From a virus: 41,533 nt of DNA. The position numbers and the translations under genes are program-made. Shown here in pieces: positions 19,682 to 28,099 of the stretch (the first letter of the stretch is position 1; the number at the start of each line of letters is the position of its first letter). The stretch lies in IMG/VR virus record IMGVR_UViG_3300033571_015762, positions 1 through 41,533 of that record, one strand, 5' to 3'. The notes below the pieces were generated by a model. The model searched no databases. It saw nothing but the letters and a program-made list of their open reading frames with translations, and was not told where the DNA came from.

Positions 19682-19949
19682 GGATGACCCAGCTTTCTAC
19701 TGGGAAATGATGTTCAAAAACCTTACACGGGAAAACTCCAGACTGATGGAGAGACTCGTAAAGCTGGAAGACCTGAATCGCTGGCGGAATGCTCACACCG
19801 AGCCACCCACCATTGAAGGCCGATATATAGTAGCCACCTGTCGAAATAATATTGGATCATGGTCGGATAATTACTGGGAAAATGACCGTTGGGAAATTAA
19901 GCCGGTGGATTACTGGAAACCAATCGGCCCGCTGCCGGGAGGCGAGTGA
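19674..19949 (+). CDS. DUF551-like small phage protein
   Basis: The 91-residue product has a helical N-terminus and a compact C-terminal half that follows the DUF551 pattern (WRNAHTEPPTIEGRYIVATC, then WENDRWEIK and DYWKPIGPLPGGE). DUF551 proteins are common small phage products of unknown role. AAGGAGG is 6 bases before the ATG, which is preferred to the GTG three bases earlier. It overlaps both neighbours. Confidence 0.68.
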   Translation: MSEDDPAFYWEMMFKNLTRENSRLMERLVKLEDLNRWRNAHTEPPTIEGRYIVATCRNNIGSWSDNYWENDRWEIKPVDYWKPIGPLPGGE

Positions 19950-20197
19950 TGGCAGACGTGCCAGAGCACTACAAGGGCCGCAACGGCCGCACCTGTGCCG
20001 ACTACATCCAGGACGCGCTTGACTCCAAGGGCATGTGCGATTTTTGGCGCGGCAATGCGATGAAATATTTGTTTCGAGCAGGCAACAAAGGCGGAAGCCA
20101 GGGCTACGAAAACGACATCCGCAAGGCGGCAGACTGTTTGCGCTACCTGCTGGAACTGTGCGCTGCTGACCCAGAACGTGAGCGGGAGGGCAAGTAG
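19949..20197 (+). CDS. DUF3310 family protein
   Basis: The 82-residue product matches DUF3310 (SaV-like): HYKGRNGRTCADYIQD, then FWRGNAMKYLFRAGNKGG and DIRKAADCLRYLLEL. These proteins are widespread in phages, near nucleotide-metabolism genes, with no settled function. GGAGG lies 7 bases before the ATG. The TAG overlaps the GTG of the following gene. Confidence 0.8.
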   Translation: MADVPEHYKGRNGRTCADYIQDALDSKGMCDFWRGNAMKYLFRAGNKGGSQGYENDIRKAADCLRYLLELCAADPEREREGK

Positions 20198-20433
20198 TGG
20201 GCACGGTTGAAGAAATGTTTCCAGCTTTTACACCAAAAACAATGAAGCAACTTTCAGAGGATTCTGGTGCTTCGGAAAGTATTTTGTGGCAGTTCATCAA
20301 TGACGGCGAATTGTCCTGGCCCATCCAGATTGAGCGGAACAAATGGGTTTATGGCCCAATGACCTACAAGGCTATTTTGGAAATTGCCAAAGAGCTCATA
20401 GACCAGAATCGGTGGAGGCTGGGCGATGGGTGA
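20197..20433 (+). CDS. Putative HTH protein
   Basis: The 78-residue product starts with GTG overlapping the previous stop. Residues about 12-50 (TPKTMKQLSEDSGASESILW, QFINDGELS) fit a winged-helix or MerR-type helix-turn-helix that selects operator DNA, but the match is weak. The C-terminus is helical (ILEIAKELIDQNRWRL). The DNA is somewhat more AT-rich than its neighbours. A small regulator is the best guess. Confidence 0.55.
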   Translation: MGTVEEMFPAFTPKTMKQLSEDSGASESILWQFINDGELSWPIQIERNKWVYGPMTYKAILEIAKELIDQNRWRLGDG

Positions 20434-20887
20434 CATTTCGGGAATTGACCATGAGGCGGAATTTTGCGCTGAGATCAACAACCATGGGATCCCGTACGAC
20501 GAAGAGGACTGGATAGCTAGAGTAGATGGTTTTTGGGTTCCACCTGCTGGGGCGGCTAGGAGCGAAATTGAAATATTTAAGCAAAAACCAAGGCCGCCAA
20601 TCGATACAATAGCCAACATGCAGGCTAGATTAAGGGCTGGATATTGGTGCGAATTGTGTAAGCAGAAATTTTACCAGTTTCAGCTTGAATCGCATCACCT
20701 TCACTATCGAACCATTGGCCATGAGTCGCAGTGGGATCTGCTGATTTTGTGCAGGACCTGCCACAGAGAGCAACACGCGGACGGCGATTCATGGTGGAAC
20801 GACACCGAACAACGCGCCGCATGGCATTGGTTTTTTAATGAAGTGGTGATGCGACCAGAAATTGAGGCGCTTCCGGTGGGTGAGTAA
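20426..20887 (+). CDS. HNH endonuclease
   Basis: The 153-residue product has an unassigned N-terminal 70 residues and an HNH core: CELCKQKF, the catalytic HH in LESHHLHYR, WDLLILCRTCHREQH for the second zinc pair. It is clearly diverged from the HNH protein at 9219. The local AT content is higher than in flanking genes, consistent with mobility. A homing-like endonuclease or a packaging/DNA-processing nuclease is possible. Confidence 0.8.
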   Translation: MGDISGIDHEAEFCAEINNHGIPYDEEDWIARVDGFWVPPAGAARSEIEIFKQKPRPPIDTIANMQARLRAGYWCELCKQKFYQFQLESHHLHYRTIGHESQWDLLILCRTCHREQHADGDSWWNDTEQRAAWHWFFNEVVMRPEIEALPVGE

Positions 20888-20982
20888 TGTGGAACCCGCT
20901 CTGGTGGTTTTTTCTTATCTGTGAAATGATCGACTTTTTCGACGTTTCAATGTCCGAAACCAACAGCAAGCGGGTAAGATGA
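20887..20982 (+). CDS. Possible 31-residue membrane peptide
   Basis: A TAATG overlap starts a 31-codon frame whose product begins MWNPLWWFFLICEMIDFF, hydrophobic enough for a membrane helix, and ends with a short basic tail. GGTGAG lies before the ATG. It exactly fills the gap between two genes, which favours a real small gene. No function can be given. Confidence 0.4.
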   Translation: MWNPLWWFFLICEMIDFFDVSMSETNSKRVR

Positions 20983-20983
20983 A

Positions 20984-21391
20984 ATGGGCGCCGAGCTGAC
21001 CCCGCTGCCAATCCAGCGACCGAGCAACCACCAGGTGCCGACCACCATGACCAGCGATGACAAACAACGCCTCGCCCGTTCCGTGCAGTTTCGCCACCTG
21101 CTGGCCGCCTTGTTTGACGATGATTCACCCTGGGGCGAATCCGTGGCCCTGCAGGTGCTGGCCGACCACCTGGAGCAGGACGGCCGGGCTGACCTAGCCG
21201 ACATCGTCCGAGGCCGGTTTCAGACTGCAGCGTCACAGCTCCAAGTCACCCAGCACCGCACCCACATTGACACTGCCCCGCGGTTTGCGGCGGGTGACCG
21301 TGGTCATTTAACGAACAGCCGGAGCACCCGGGCTATCACCCACGTGATTGAGCTGCAGGGCACCGTGGTCCTATCGGAGGCTAACGCCTGA
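20984..21391 (+). CDS. TIGR02996-like small protein
   Basis: The 135-residue product holds a segment (about 30-70: FRHLLAALFDDDSPWGES, then LQVLADHLEQDGRADLADIV) like the TIGR02996 repeat-companion domain, typically a few acidic residues, then LVxADWLEExGD and AEFIR. That domain is largely known from planctomycetes, which supports the host call. The rest is not recognised. The ribosome-binding site is poor. Its TGA overlaps the proposed CTG start of the next gene. Confidence 0.55.
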   Translation: MGAELTPLPIQRPSNHQVPTTMTSDDKQRLARSVQFRHLLAALFDDDSPWGESVALQVLADHLEQDGRADLADIVRGRFQTAASQLQVTQHRTHIDTAPRFAAGDRGHLTNSRSTRAITHVIELQGTVVLSEANA

Positions 21392-21828
21392 TCGACCTGC
21401 CGGACTGGAGGCAACAGACCTCCTACGACTGCGGCCTGACGGCCACGCGCCTCGTCCTCCGGGGCGTCCGGCGGCGACCACGACCCGACTTGCGGCAGAT
21501 CCTCGGGACCAGCAGCCACGATGGCACCGACCCCCGCCAAATTGAAACCGTTTTACGCCAACACGACCTCGGCGTCGTGGCCGGGGAGATGCACGGCGAC
21601 GACCTCGCCTATCTGACCGGCCGCGGGTGCCCTGTGGCGTGCCTGGTGCAGTTCGATGGCGTCGGGCACTGGGTGGTCGTCTGCCATGCCGATGGCCGAC
21701 AGGTCCGCTACCAAGACCCCGCCACGGGCCCACAGTCAGTCGGCTGGCCGCGATGGCTGGCCGGCTGGCGAGACGTCGATCGGCTGGGAGCGGTCTACCG
21801 CCAGTGGGGGGTCGCCGCATGGAGATGA
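21388..21828 (+). CDS. C39-like cysteine peptidase, proposed CTG start
   Basis: The 146-residue product carries a C39-type (bacteriocin-processing peptidase-like) triad: Gln9 and Cys15 in RQQTSYDCGL, His94 in GHWVVVCH, Asp110 in YQDPATG. The catalytic Cys lies upstream of the first conventional in-frame start (TTG 21490), and TAA at 21382 closes the frame above. Translation must therefore begin at CTG 21388, which overlaps the previous TGA and sits 7 bases after a perfect GGAGG. The product is a free-standing peptidase domain with no transporter. Substrate unknown; context is between early accessory genes and RusA. Confidence 0.75.
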   Translation: MIDLPDWRQQTSYDCGLTATRLVLRGVRRRPRPDLRQILGTSSHDGTDPRQIETVLRQHDLGVVAGEMHGDDLAYLTGRGCPVACLVQFDGVGHWVVVCHADGRQVRYQDPATGPQSVGWPRWLAGWRDVDRLGAVYRQWGVAAWR

Positions 21829-22217
21829 TCCTGCTACCGCTACCGCCATCGGCTAACAACTTGACCCGCAAGGCGCCCAGGCGCAAAGGCAAATATTTTC
21901 CCACCAAGGCCTATACCGACTGGACCATTGAGGCCAACGCCATGGCCATTGAGGCCGGCCTGATCCCGCGGCGGTCGGCACCGTTTGAGCACCCTGTCCA
22001 CGTCACGGTCGAGATTCTGCCGGGCAAGGGCCTGCGACTGGACCGGGACGCCGACAACATGGCCAAGGCCGTGCAGGACTGGCTGGTTAGATGGGGCTTT
22101 TTAATTGACGACAGCCTGCGGCACGTTCACGGGTGCCATGTAGTCTATAGGCCACAAGAGGCCAGCCCGACGGGCCGGGCCGTGGTGCGAGTGTCATTTA
22201 CTGAGGAGGAGACCTAA
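21819..22217 (+). CDS. rusA: RusA-type Holliday junction resolvase
   Basis: The 132-residue product matches RusA: an N-terminal LPLPPSANNLTRK strand motif, the catalytic DRDADNMAKAVQDWL block with Asp, Asp and Lys, and GFLIDDSLRHVHGC. RusA cuts four-way DNA junctions and would resolve replication and recombination intermediates before packaging, working with the RecA-like ATPase and SSB encoded at 13-15 kb. The ATG overlaps the end of the C39-like gene by 10 bases. Length is close to the usual 120 or so residues. Confidence 0.9.
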   Translation: MEMILLPLPPSANNLTRKAPRRKGKYFPTKAYTDWTIEANAMAIEAGLIPRRSAPFEHPVHVTVEILPGKGLRLDRDADNMAKAVQDWLVRWGFLIDDSLRHVHGCHVVYRPQEASPTGRAVVRVSFTEEET

Positions 22218-22219
22218 CC

Positions 22220-22540
22220 ATGCCATATGCCGTGATTTCGACAGCTACTTCCGGCGACAACACCATCGTGGCCGCTGCCACGAACGGGCGCAAAATCCGG
22301 GTGCAGGAGTATTTGGTGGTGCCATCGGCCGCCGTCACCCTGACCTGGAAGTCTGGCAGCACCGCCATCAGTGGCGCCATGGACCTGGCCGCCAAGGCCC
22401 CGCTAGAGGCGTCGACCTTTGGCCAGACCAGCACAGGCATCGACGGCGTGCTCCAGACTGCCGGTGGCGAAGCGCTAGTGCTGAACCTGGGCGGAGCCGT
22501 GCAAGTAAGCGGTCATATCAAATACGAGGTTCTGAGCTGA
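22220..22540 (+). CDS. Virion structural protein (decoration/fibre-like)
   Basis: The 106-residue product follows a common phage structural pattern (NTIVAAATNGRKIRVQEYLV, VTLTWKSGSTAISGAM, GEALVLNLGGAVQVSGHIKY). It is a single small beta-sandwich, with no enzymatic motif. AGGAGG lies about 9 bases before the ATG. It opens the structural region after RusA, upstream of the terminase, so a head decoration or small tail component is likely. Confidence 0.7.
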   Translation: MPYAVISTATSGDNTIVAAATNGRKIRVQEYLVVPSAAVTLTWKSGSTAISGAMDLAAKAPLEASTFGQTSTGIDGVLQTAGGEALVLNLGGAVQVSGHIKYEVLS

Positions 22541-22556
22541 CCCGGGAGGGTAGGCC

Positions 22557-23210
22557 ATGCCTGGACCAACCAAGTCGACATGGGCGGGCCTTTTACGGGG
22601 CGCCTTTAACGTGATCACCGGCGCCGCGCCGCGGGAGCAGGCGGCTACAACAACGGCCGGCTTGGCCGGGCTGTTTGCCCGCCGCATTAGAGGCTTTGGC
22701 GCCGCCGTGCGGGACAAGGCCATGCAGGGCGTCCGAGCGGTGACCCAGGCACTGGGCGCACGCGACTACACCGACGGCGCACCCTACGACCCCGGCAGTT
22801 CGTGGATCAAATCGCTAACCTTCCGGCCCCTGCTGTACCGCACCGAGCAGTACGGCGAGGACGCCCCCGAGGAGCTGCGCGGACGAGGCGTTCCTGGGTT
22901 TGCGGTGCCTGACCGGGAATACGGCAAGCTCCGGCTGCGTCTACTCGACCAGGGCGACCTGATCATGGCGACCGAGCCCAACAGTAAAAACACCTCGGGC
23001 CGTTACACCTACCCAAACGTGCCTCGGTCCCTGATGGACGCATGGACCCGGGCGCCATCCGCGGGCCGGTTCTACCACAGCAAGCGCGGCAACGGGCCGC
23101 AGACCTATTCAAACCGGGCCGCCATCCTGCTGGGCCGCATGAAAAAATACGGCGTCGGTGAGATGGGCATCACGAGCCAGATCAAGCAGTCGAAACCGAG
23201 GAAACGCTGA
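22557..23210 (+). CDS. Putative head-region protein
   Basis: The 217-residue basic product begins with an Ala/Gly-rich helical region (about 1-65), followed by a compact part with TYPNVPRSLMDAWTRAPSAG (about 163-182), reminiscent of the KTSC-type domain found in many phage proteins, and a basic tail ending KPRKR. GGGAGGG precedes the ATG. It is not clearly assignable; a DNA-binding or head-assembly role is possible from its charge and location. Confidence 0.58.
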   Translation: MPGPTKSTWAGLLRGAFNVITGAAPREQAATTTAGLAGLFARRIRGFGAAVRDKAMQGVRAVTQALGARDYTDGAPYDPGSSWIKSLTFRPLLYRTEQYGEDAPEELRGRGVPGFAVPDREYGKLRLRLLDQGDLIMATEPNSKNTSGRYTYPNVPRSLMDAWTRAPSAGRFYHSKRGNGPQTYSNRAAILLGRMKKYGVGEMGITSQIKQSKPRKR

Positions 23211-23425
23211 TGGACGACGCATGGGCCGAGGCCGAGCAGGCCTACCAGCAGGGCAACGACGCACTGCAGGCTGGAGACCACGCCAAGGCTCAGGTGCTGT
23301 ACACCAAGGCGCAAGCGGCGACCTGGTTCTGGATGGGCCAGACGATGGAGGCAGCCAGGCTAGCATTCCTGCAATTTGTCGGTGAGGCGCCGCCACTGCA
23401 GACCGATCAACCCAAAGGCAAATAG
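23210..23425 (+). CDS. Small TPR-like helical protein
   Basis: The 71-residue product has an AEAEQAYQQGNDALQAGDHA segment followed by KAQVLYTKAQAA, matching one tetratricopeptide-like helix pair. Its ATG overlaps the stop of the preceding gene. A small adaptor is a reasonable guess. No specific family is recognised. Confidence 0.58.
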   Translation: MDDAWAEAEQAYQQGNDALQAGDHAKAQVLYTKAQAATWFWMGQTMEAARLAFLQFVGEAPPLQTDQPKGK

Positions 23426-23437
23426 GAGGTCCGCACC

Positions 23438-23641
23438 ATGGCTATCGTCAACGAGTGGGAACTGCGCGGCCACATCACCGCAGCCCTAGACACCCTGCAC
23501 GCTGACCTCGAAAGCGACAACCGCGAGGAGCGCATCACCGGGGCGGTCAACCTGCTGGACAACTGTATCCGGCTGCTGGAGATCATGGTCCAGATTGAGG
23601 AGGCCGACCCGCATGAAGAAGACGACGACGACCACGACTGA
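23438..23641 (+). CDS. Small acidic protein
   Basis: The 67-residue product is helical and very acidic at its end (EEADPHEEDDDDHD). AGGAGG precedes the ATG. It overlaps the following metallophosphoesterase gene by 29 bases; the overlapping DNA encodes its acidic tail in one frame and the Thr-run start of the esterase (MKKTTTTTT) in the other. Function is not recognised. Confidence 0.58.
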   Translation: MAIVNEWELRGHITAALDTLHADLESDNREERITGAVNLLDNCIRLLEIMVQIEEADPHEEDDDDHD

Positions 23642-24521
23642 GTCGCCCGCCTGGTGGGCGATGGCCCAGACTGATACGCACGCCTGGGTGATGGACGTCG
23701 ACTTCAACGGGTCCAACTGCACCCGCAAAATTCTACTGCTGGCCGACATCCACTGGGACAACGCCTACTGCCGCCTTGACCTGCTGAAGGCCACCCTGGA
23801 CGAGGCCAAGGCCATCGGGGCGCCTGTTTTTAGCTTTGGCGACCATTTTTGCGCTATGCAGGGCAAGTGGGATAAGCGGGCCAGCGCCGACGCCCTGCGT
23901 GATGAGCACCGCGGCGGCAACTACCTCGACCTGTTGGTGAACACGTGCGCCGACTGGTTTAAGCCCTACGCCAGCAGCCTGGCGATGATCTCGCCCGGCA
24001 ACCACGAGACCTCCATCCGGCGCCATCATCAGGTCGACCTGACCCAGCAACTGGTCAGCCACCTGCGGCGCGAGGGTTCGCCCGTCGTGGCCGGGCCCTA
24101 CTGGGGCTTTGTTGTGCTGTCGTGCAACTTTAACGGCGACCGGAAAAGGTCATCTGAGGCCATTAAACTCCACTATCACCATGGCTATGGCGGGGGAGGC
24201 CCAATTTCAAGAGGCCTCATCGATCATTCCCGCACCCGCAGCGACTACGACAGCGACGTGCACGTCACAGGTCATATCCATCGACGCAACGCCGACGAAA
24301 ACGTCATCACCCGCGTCAGCAACCGCGGCAAGATATTCCAGCAACCGCAGCTATTTTTGCGCTGCAGCACGTGGAAAGACGAGAGCCAGGACGGTTACCA
24401 CGTTGAGCAGGGGCGGGCCTCGCGACCTATCGGGGGCTGGTGGCTTGAGCTGACCAGTGCCAAGACGCGAGATCACCGGAACAGTACCTATCACGTGCGC
24501 ATGCGAGCGGTTCCCACATGA
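23613..24521 (+). CDS. Calcineurin-like metallophosphoesterase
   Basis: The 302-residue product has the full metal-binding series: LLADIHWDN (Asp and His), FSFGDHF, ISPGNHETS, HYHHGYG and VTGHIHRR. These place two metal ions for hydrolysis of phosphodiester or phosphomonoester bonds. The chosen ATG (MKKTTTTTT) is 9 bases after GAGGAGG. Phages carry such enzymes near the terminase, where roles in DNA processing or nucleotide signalling have been proposed. The substrate cannot be read from sequence. Confidence 0.85.
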   Translation: MKKTTTTTTESPAWWAMAQTDTHAWVMDVDFNGSNCTRKILLLADIHWDNAYCRLDLLKATLDEAKAIGAPVFSFGDHFCAMQGKWDKRASADALRDEHRGGNYLDLLVNTCADWFKPYASSLAMISPGNHETSIRRHHQVDLTQQLVSHLRREGSPVVAGPYWGFVVLSCNFNGDRKRSSEAIKLHYHHGYGGGGPISRGLIDHSRTRSDYDSDVHVTGHIHRRNADENVITRVSNRGKIFQQPQLFLRCSTWKDESQDGYHVEQGRASRPIGGWWLELTSAKTRDHRNSTYHVRMRAVPT

Positions 24522-24540
24522 GGACCAGAGGACCAAGACG

Positions 24541-24981
24541 ATGCCAACGCCAGCCAAGCTAACCCCCGAGCTAATCAAGCGCATGGGCGACCTGTTCCGC
24601 CTAGGCATGTCCCAGGTGCAAACGGCGAAATTCTACGGCGTCGCCCCGCAGACCTTGCGCAAGTGGCTAACCATTGGCCGACGCCAGAAAAAGGGCCTGC
24701 ACGCCGACCTGGTGGCCACCCTGTGGCACGGCGAAGCCGCCGCGGTTCGGGACTGCCTGGTGAACCTGCACCGGGCCCATGTCGACGGTAACAAATGGCA
24801 GGCCGCAGCCTGGTATCTGGAGCGCAAACACCCCGAAGAATGGGCCGACCGTGGCCCCGGCATCAAGGAGATCGACCGACTCTATGCGAAGATGGTCCGA
24901 AATTCCGCCGGAGCGGATGCTGAGGGAGCTGGACCGACGGCGGGCCCGGCTGATCCGGGTGAAAAAGCGGGCCCCCGCTGA
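24541..24981 (+). CDS. terS: Terminase small subunit-like protein
   Basis: The 146-residue product has an N-terminal helix-turn-helix (about 5-45: LTPELIKRMGDLFRLGMSQV, then YGVAPQTLRKWL) and a helical middle with AAAWYLERKHPEEWADRG, a recurring terminase small-subunit ending. It would recognise the packaging site and load the large subunit. The gene ends 98 bases inside the large-subunit gene, in a different frame, with a Gly/Pro/Ala-rich tail. The ribosome-binding site is weak. Confidence 0.78.
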   Translation: MPTPAKLTPELIKRMGDLFRLGMSQVQTAKFYGVAPQTLRKWLTIGRRQKKGLHADLVATLWHGEAAAVRDCLVNLHRAHVDGNKWQAAAWYLERKHPEEWADRGPGIKEIDRLYAKMVRNSAGADAEGAGPTAGPADPGEKAGPR

Positions 24982-26392
24982 CCCGGTTCAATACGCCCAG
25001 TCCCTCGGCCTGTACGTCACCCCGCAGCAGCAGGCCATCCTGCGAGCGCTGATCGAGCCACCCTACTGTGTGATGGTCCGAGCCGCCCACTCGGTGGGCA
25101 AAACATGGACGGCCGCTCTGGTGGCAAGCTGGTTCCATGACCGGTACAACCCCGGACTGTGCCTGACCACGGCGCCCACGCTGGTCTCGGTGCGCGACCT
25201 GCTGTTCCGTGAATTGCGCAAGCTCCGCCCGCGCGATCCCAACTGGCTGCCGAAGGACACCCGCCTGCAGAGCAGCAACGACCACTGGATACACGGTTTC
25301 ACGGCCAACAAGCCCGACGCATTTCAGGGCAGGCACGCCGACAAAATGATGATCATCTTCGACGAGGCGAGCGGCGTCGACGTTCAATTCTGGGAACGGG
25401 CCATGACGATGATCAACCCCGGCCGCCCGGGGCACTATTTCTTCGCCATCTACAACCCGTACGACGTGAGCTGCCCCGCCTACAGCTACGAGCAGTCAGG
25501 CCGGTTCACCGTGCTGGAAATGTCAGCCCTAGACCATCCCAACGTGCTGCATGGCGACGAGGTGGTGCCCGGGGCGATCACCCGCCCTGTGGTAGCCGAA
25601 CGCATCCGCGATGAGTGCCGGGTGCTGGAACCCGAGGAGCAGCGACCCAGCAACGCCTTCGAGTATGCTGACACCGTCTGGGTGCCCGAATCACCGCTGT
25701 TCGAGGTGCAGGTGCTGGGACGGTGGCCGTCGAGGTCGACCAGCTCCGTCTGGTCTGACCTGGCCCTGACCCGAGTCCAAGAGACCGTCGAGGTCGATCC
25801 GAAATGGTTAACCCAAGTCGGCTGCGATCCCGCACGGTTCGGTGATGACCGCACCGCCATCTGCGTCCGCAAAGGCCGGGCCATCGTTCACCTGGAGAGT
25901 CACCGCGGCTGGCCACTACAGCAGACCGCAACCCGCCTAAAAGAGCTGGCCCAGGAATGGCACGCACCAGGACAGAAGGCGACCGAGGTCCCCGTGCTGA
26001 TCGACGCTGCCGGACTGGGCGCCGGACTGGTGGAGATGGCCGGCACCGGGCCGTTCCGGCACCTATTCGTTGAGATCAACAGCGCCTTGCGGTCGAGGTG
26101 GGAGACCGAATGGCCGAACCTGCGCAGCGAGCTGTGGTTCTCCAGCGCCGCCCTGGCGGAAGACGGCCAGATCACCATGGCCCCACTGCCCGACGACCTG
26201 CGCCAGCAATTGATGGCCGAATTACGCCAGCCTGTGTTCACGCTCGATGCAATTCAGCGCCGCGTCGTTGAGGCCAAGCAGTCAACCAAACGCCGGCTGC
26301 GGGCCTCGCCTGACCTGGCCGACGCCTTTAACCTCGCCTGCATGCTGCGTGGCGCCGGCGGCTGGACGGAGCGCGTCGACGGTCGCATCTGA
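24884..26392 (+). CDS. terL: Terminase large subunit
   Basis: The 502-residue product has the packaging ATPase and nuclease. Walker A is AAHSVGKT (Lys73), Walker B MMIIFDEA (Asp160, Glu161). The RNase H-like nuclease Asp residues lie in GCDPARFGDD (Asp315), VLIDAAGLGAG (Asp374) and SPDLADAFNL near the C-terminus. Length is typical. The chosen ATG lies 12 bases after AAGGAG, inside the small-subunit gene. The nuclease class resembles GpA/HK97-type large terminases, but the packaging mode (cos or pac) is not visible. Confidence 0.93.
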   Translation: MRRWSEIPPERMLRELDRRRARLIRVKKRAPADPVQYAQSLGLYVTPQQQAILRALIEPPYCVMVRAAHSVGKTWTAALVASWFHDRYNPGLCLTTAPTLVSVRDLLFRELRKLRPRDPNWLPKDTRLQSSNDHWIHGFTANKPDAFQGRHADKMMIIFDEASGVDVQFWERAMTMINPGRPGHYFFAIYNPYDVSCPAYSYEQSGRFTVLEMSALDHPNVLHGDEVVPGAITRPVVAERIRDECRVLEPEEQRPSNAFEYADTVWVPESPLFEVQVLGRWPSRSTSSVWSDLALTRVQETVEVDPKWLTQVGCDPARFGDDRTAICVRKGRAIVHLESHRGWPLQQTATRLKELAQEWHAPGQKATEVPVLIDAAGLGAGLVEMAGTGPFRHLFVEINSALRSRWETEWPNLRSELWFSSAALAEDGQITMAPLPDDLRQQLMAELRQPVFTLDAIQRRVVEAKQSTKRRLRASPDLADAFNLACMLRGAGGWTERVDGRI

Positions 26393-26437
26393 CAAGCTGG
26401 GCAACCTTGAAACCAAAACCATAAAAATCTGGGTAAA

Positions 26438-26446
26438 GTCATTTAC
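26438..26446 (+). promoter_or_regulatory. GTCATTTAC motif, 5 bases before the portal ATG
   Basis: The 9-mer ends five bases before the portal start, where no Shine-Dalgarno sequence exists. With the preceding GTAAA it forms GTAAA-GTCA-TTTAC, a short inverted repeat. The same motif at the same spacing precedes the protease gene. It could be a -10-like promoter element giving a near-leaderless mRNA, or a translation signal. Confidence 0.45.
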
Positions 26447-26451
26447 AGAGT

Positions 26452-28086
26452 ATGAACACCCCGAGCTGGTGGCAGCGCATTTTTGGCAGTCAAGCCGACA
26501 CCCGCAGACGGGTGCAGCGCGTCCGCGAATCGACCAGGCTAACCGAGGCGAGCGAGCTTTTCGCCAGCATCCCAAACTATCCGTACCTCGATGGCCGGGA
26601 CCTGTACAGCGAGATGGGCCCGTACGGGTTTATGGACGGCGGCCCCACGGCCAGCCTGACCCGCCGCGACAACCGGATGACCGGCGAGATCCTGCCCGCC
26701 GCTATCACCTGGTGGCAGTTAAAAATTATCCGCGACCGGGCCCGCCAGATCGCCCGCGGCAACGAGTACAGTATCGCCGCCATCAACGCTTGCCGGTCGT
26801 ACGTCGTCGGCACCGGGTTTAAATATTCAGTCGTGGCCAAGAAGCGCCAACAGGTGGCCGAGGACCTGCTCGACCGGGCGCAGGACGTCCTTGACCTCTG
26901 GGCCGAGCACAACAACATGCCCGAGATCGAGGCCGAAATCGTCTACCGCATGCACGCCGAAGGCGAGGCGTTCATCCGCACCTTCCGCGGCGAGGACGGT
27001 ATGCTGCGGTTGCGATTCGTCGAGCCCGAGCTGGTCCGACCGCCCGCCGATGACACGACCCCGCAATCGTCATTCGGTATTCAATGCGACGACCAGGACA
27101 TCCACGAGCGCACCGGCTACTGGGTGGTGGAACGCCCTTGGATCGACCCGACGCCCACCCTGGTGCCCGCTGACGAAATCCTGCACCTTCGCAACAACGT
27201 CGAGAGCAACAGCAAACGCGGCTTGCCGACTATTTGGGCCGTCGAGAGCAACCTGCGGGCCGCCGAAGACATCCTGCAGTCGATGGTCTCCCTAGCCAAG
27301 GCCCGGGCCAAGGTGGCGATCATCCGCCGCGTATCCGACACCCCGCCCGAGGCGATTGAGGAGCTGACCCGGACGTCCACCGACTACGCCGTCACCGACC
27401 CGACGACCACCAGCCAGACCACGAACATCAGCCGCCTGGGCTACGGCACCATTTTGACCGCATCGGACAACGTCAGCTACGAGTTCCCCGGGGCCAACCT
27501 GGGCAGCTCCGACATGGTTGAAACCCTCCGAGCCAACCTACGAGCAATCGCCGCCCGCTTTGGACTGTCCGAGGCCATGCTGTCAGCAGACCCGAGCAGC
27601 GCCAACTATGCGTCCGCACTGGTCGCCGAGGCGCCAGCAACCAAGCAGCTCGAACACTTCCAGCACCTGCTGTCCGGCGCCCTCGGCACCCGCCGCACCA
27701 AGCCCAGCCGGTCGTTGGCGTGGCAACAACTCAGCCTGGCCGTCGACGTTGGCCTGCTGCCGCGTGATGTCCTCAAGCAGATCGACGTGCAATGCGACGT
27801 GCCCACGGTCGCAAGCCGAGACAAAGCCGCCGAGGCCAGCCAGCACCAAACCTACGTGCAGATGGGCGTGATGAGCAAAGCACAGGTCAGGGCCGCCATC
27901 GGCCTGGACGAATCCGCGACCAACGAACAGATCGAGCGGGAGCGGCAACACGACGCCGAGACCGCCGCCAAATACGGGCCAGCCAATCCGCCCCAACCGG
28001 GGCAGGCCGACCCGGGGCAACCGGAGCCGCCGAATGGCGCCCCACCTAGTGGCATCCCGACGCCGCCGCAACCAGATCGGCCCTAA
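26452..28086 (+). CDS. Portal protein
   Basis: The 544-residue product has a portal-type core: TWWQLKIIRDRARQIARGNE, AAINACRSYVVGTGFKY, EAEIVYRMHAEGEAFIRTF, LRFVEPELVRPP, HLRNNVESNSKRGLPTIW and a long helical crown-like end rich in Pro/Gln. It forms the dodecameric DNA channel at one head vertex. The terminase-portal-protease-capsid order is standard. The start has no ribosome-binding site but carries the GTCATTTAC motif. The C-terminal end overlaps no other gene. Confidence 0.9.
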   Translation: MNTPSWWQRIFGSQADTRRRVQRVRESTRLTEASELFASIPNYPYLDGRDLYSEMGPYGFMDGGPTASLTRRDNRMTGEILPAAITWWQLKIIRDRARQIARGNEYSIAAINACRSYVVGTGFKYSVVAKKRQQVAEDLLDRAQDVLDLWAEHNNMPEIEAEIVYRMHAEGEAFIRTFRGEDGMLRLRFVEPELVRPPADDTTPQSSFGIQCDDQDIHERTGYWVVERPWIDPTPTLVPADEILHLRNNVESNSKRGLPTIWAVESNLRAAEDILQSMVSLAKARAKVAIIRRVSDTPPEAIEELTRTSTDYAVTDPTTTSQTTNISRLGYGTILTASDNVSYEFPGANLGSSDMVETLRANLRAIAARFGLSEAMLSADPSSANYASALVAEAPATKQLEHFQHLLSGALGTRRTKPSRSLAWQQLSLAVDVGLLPRDVLKQIDVQCDVPTVASRDKAAEASQHQTYVQMGVMSKAQVRAAIGLDESATNEQIERERQHDAETAAKYGPANPPQPGQADPGQPEPPNGAPPSGIPTPPQPDRP

Positions 28087-28099
28087 ACGGGTCGCGTCT

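Noticed and set aside
26407-26440. Sigma-70 promoter before the portal gene (TTGAAA at 26407)
   Set aside because: No -10 hexamer lies at 16-18 bases. The shared GTCATTTAC motif is a better lead at a different spacing.
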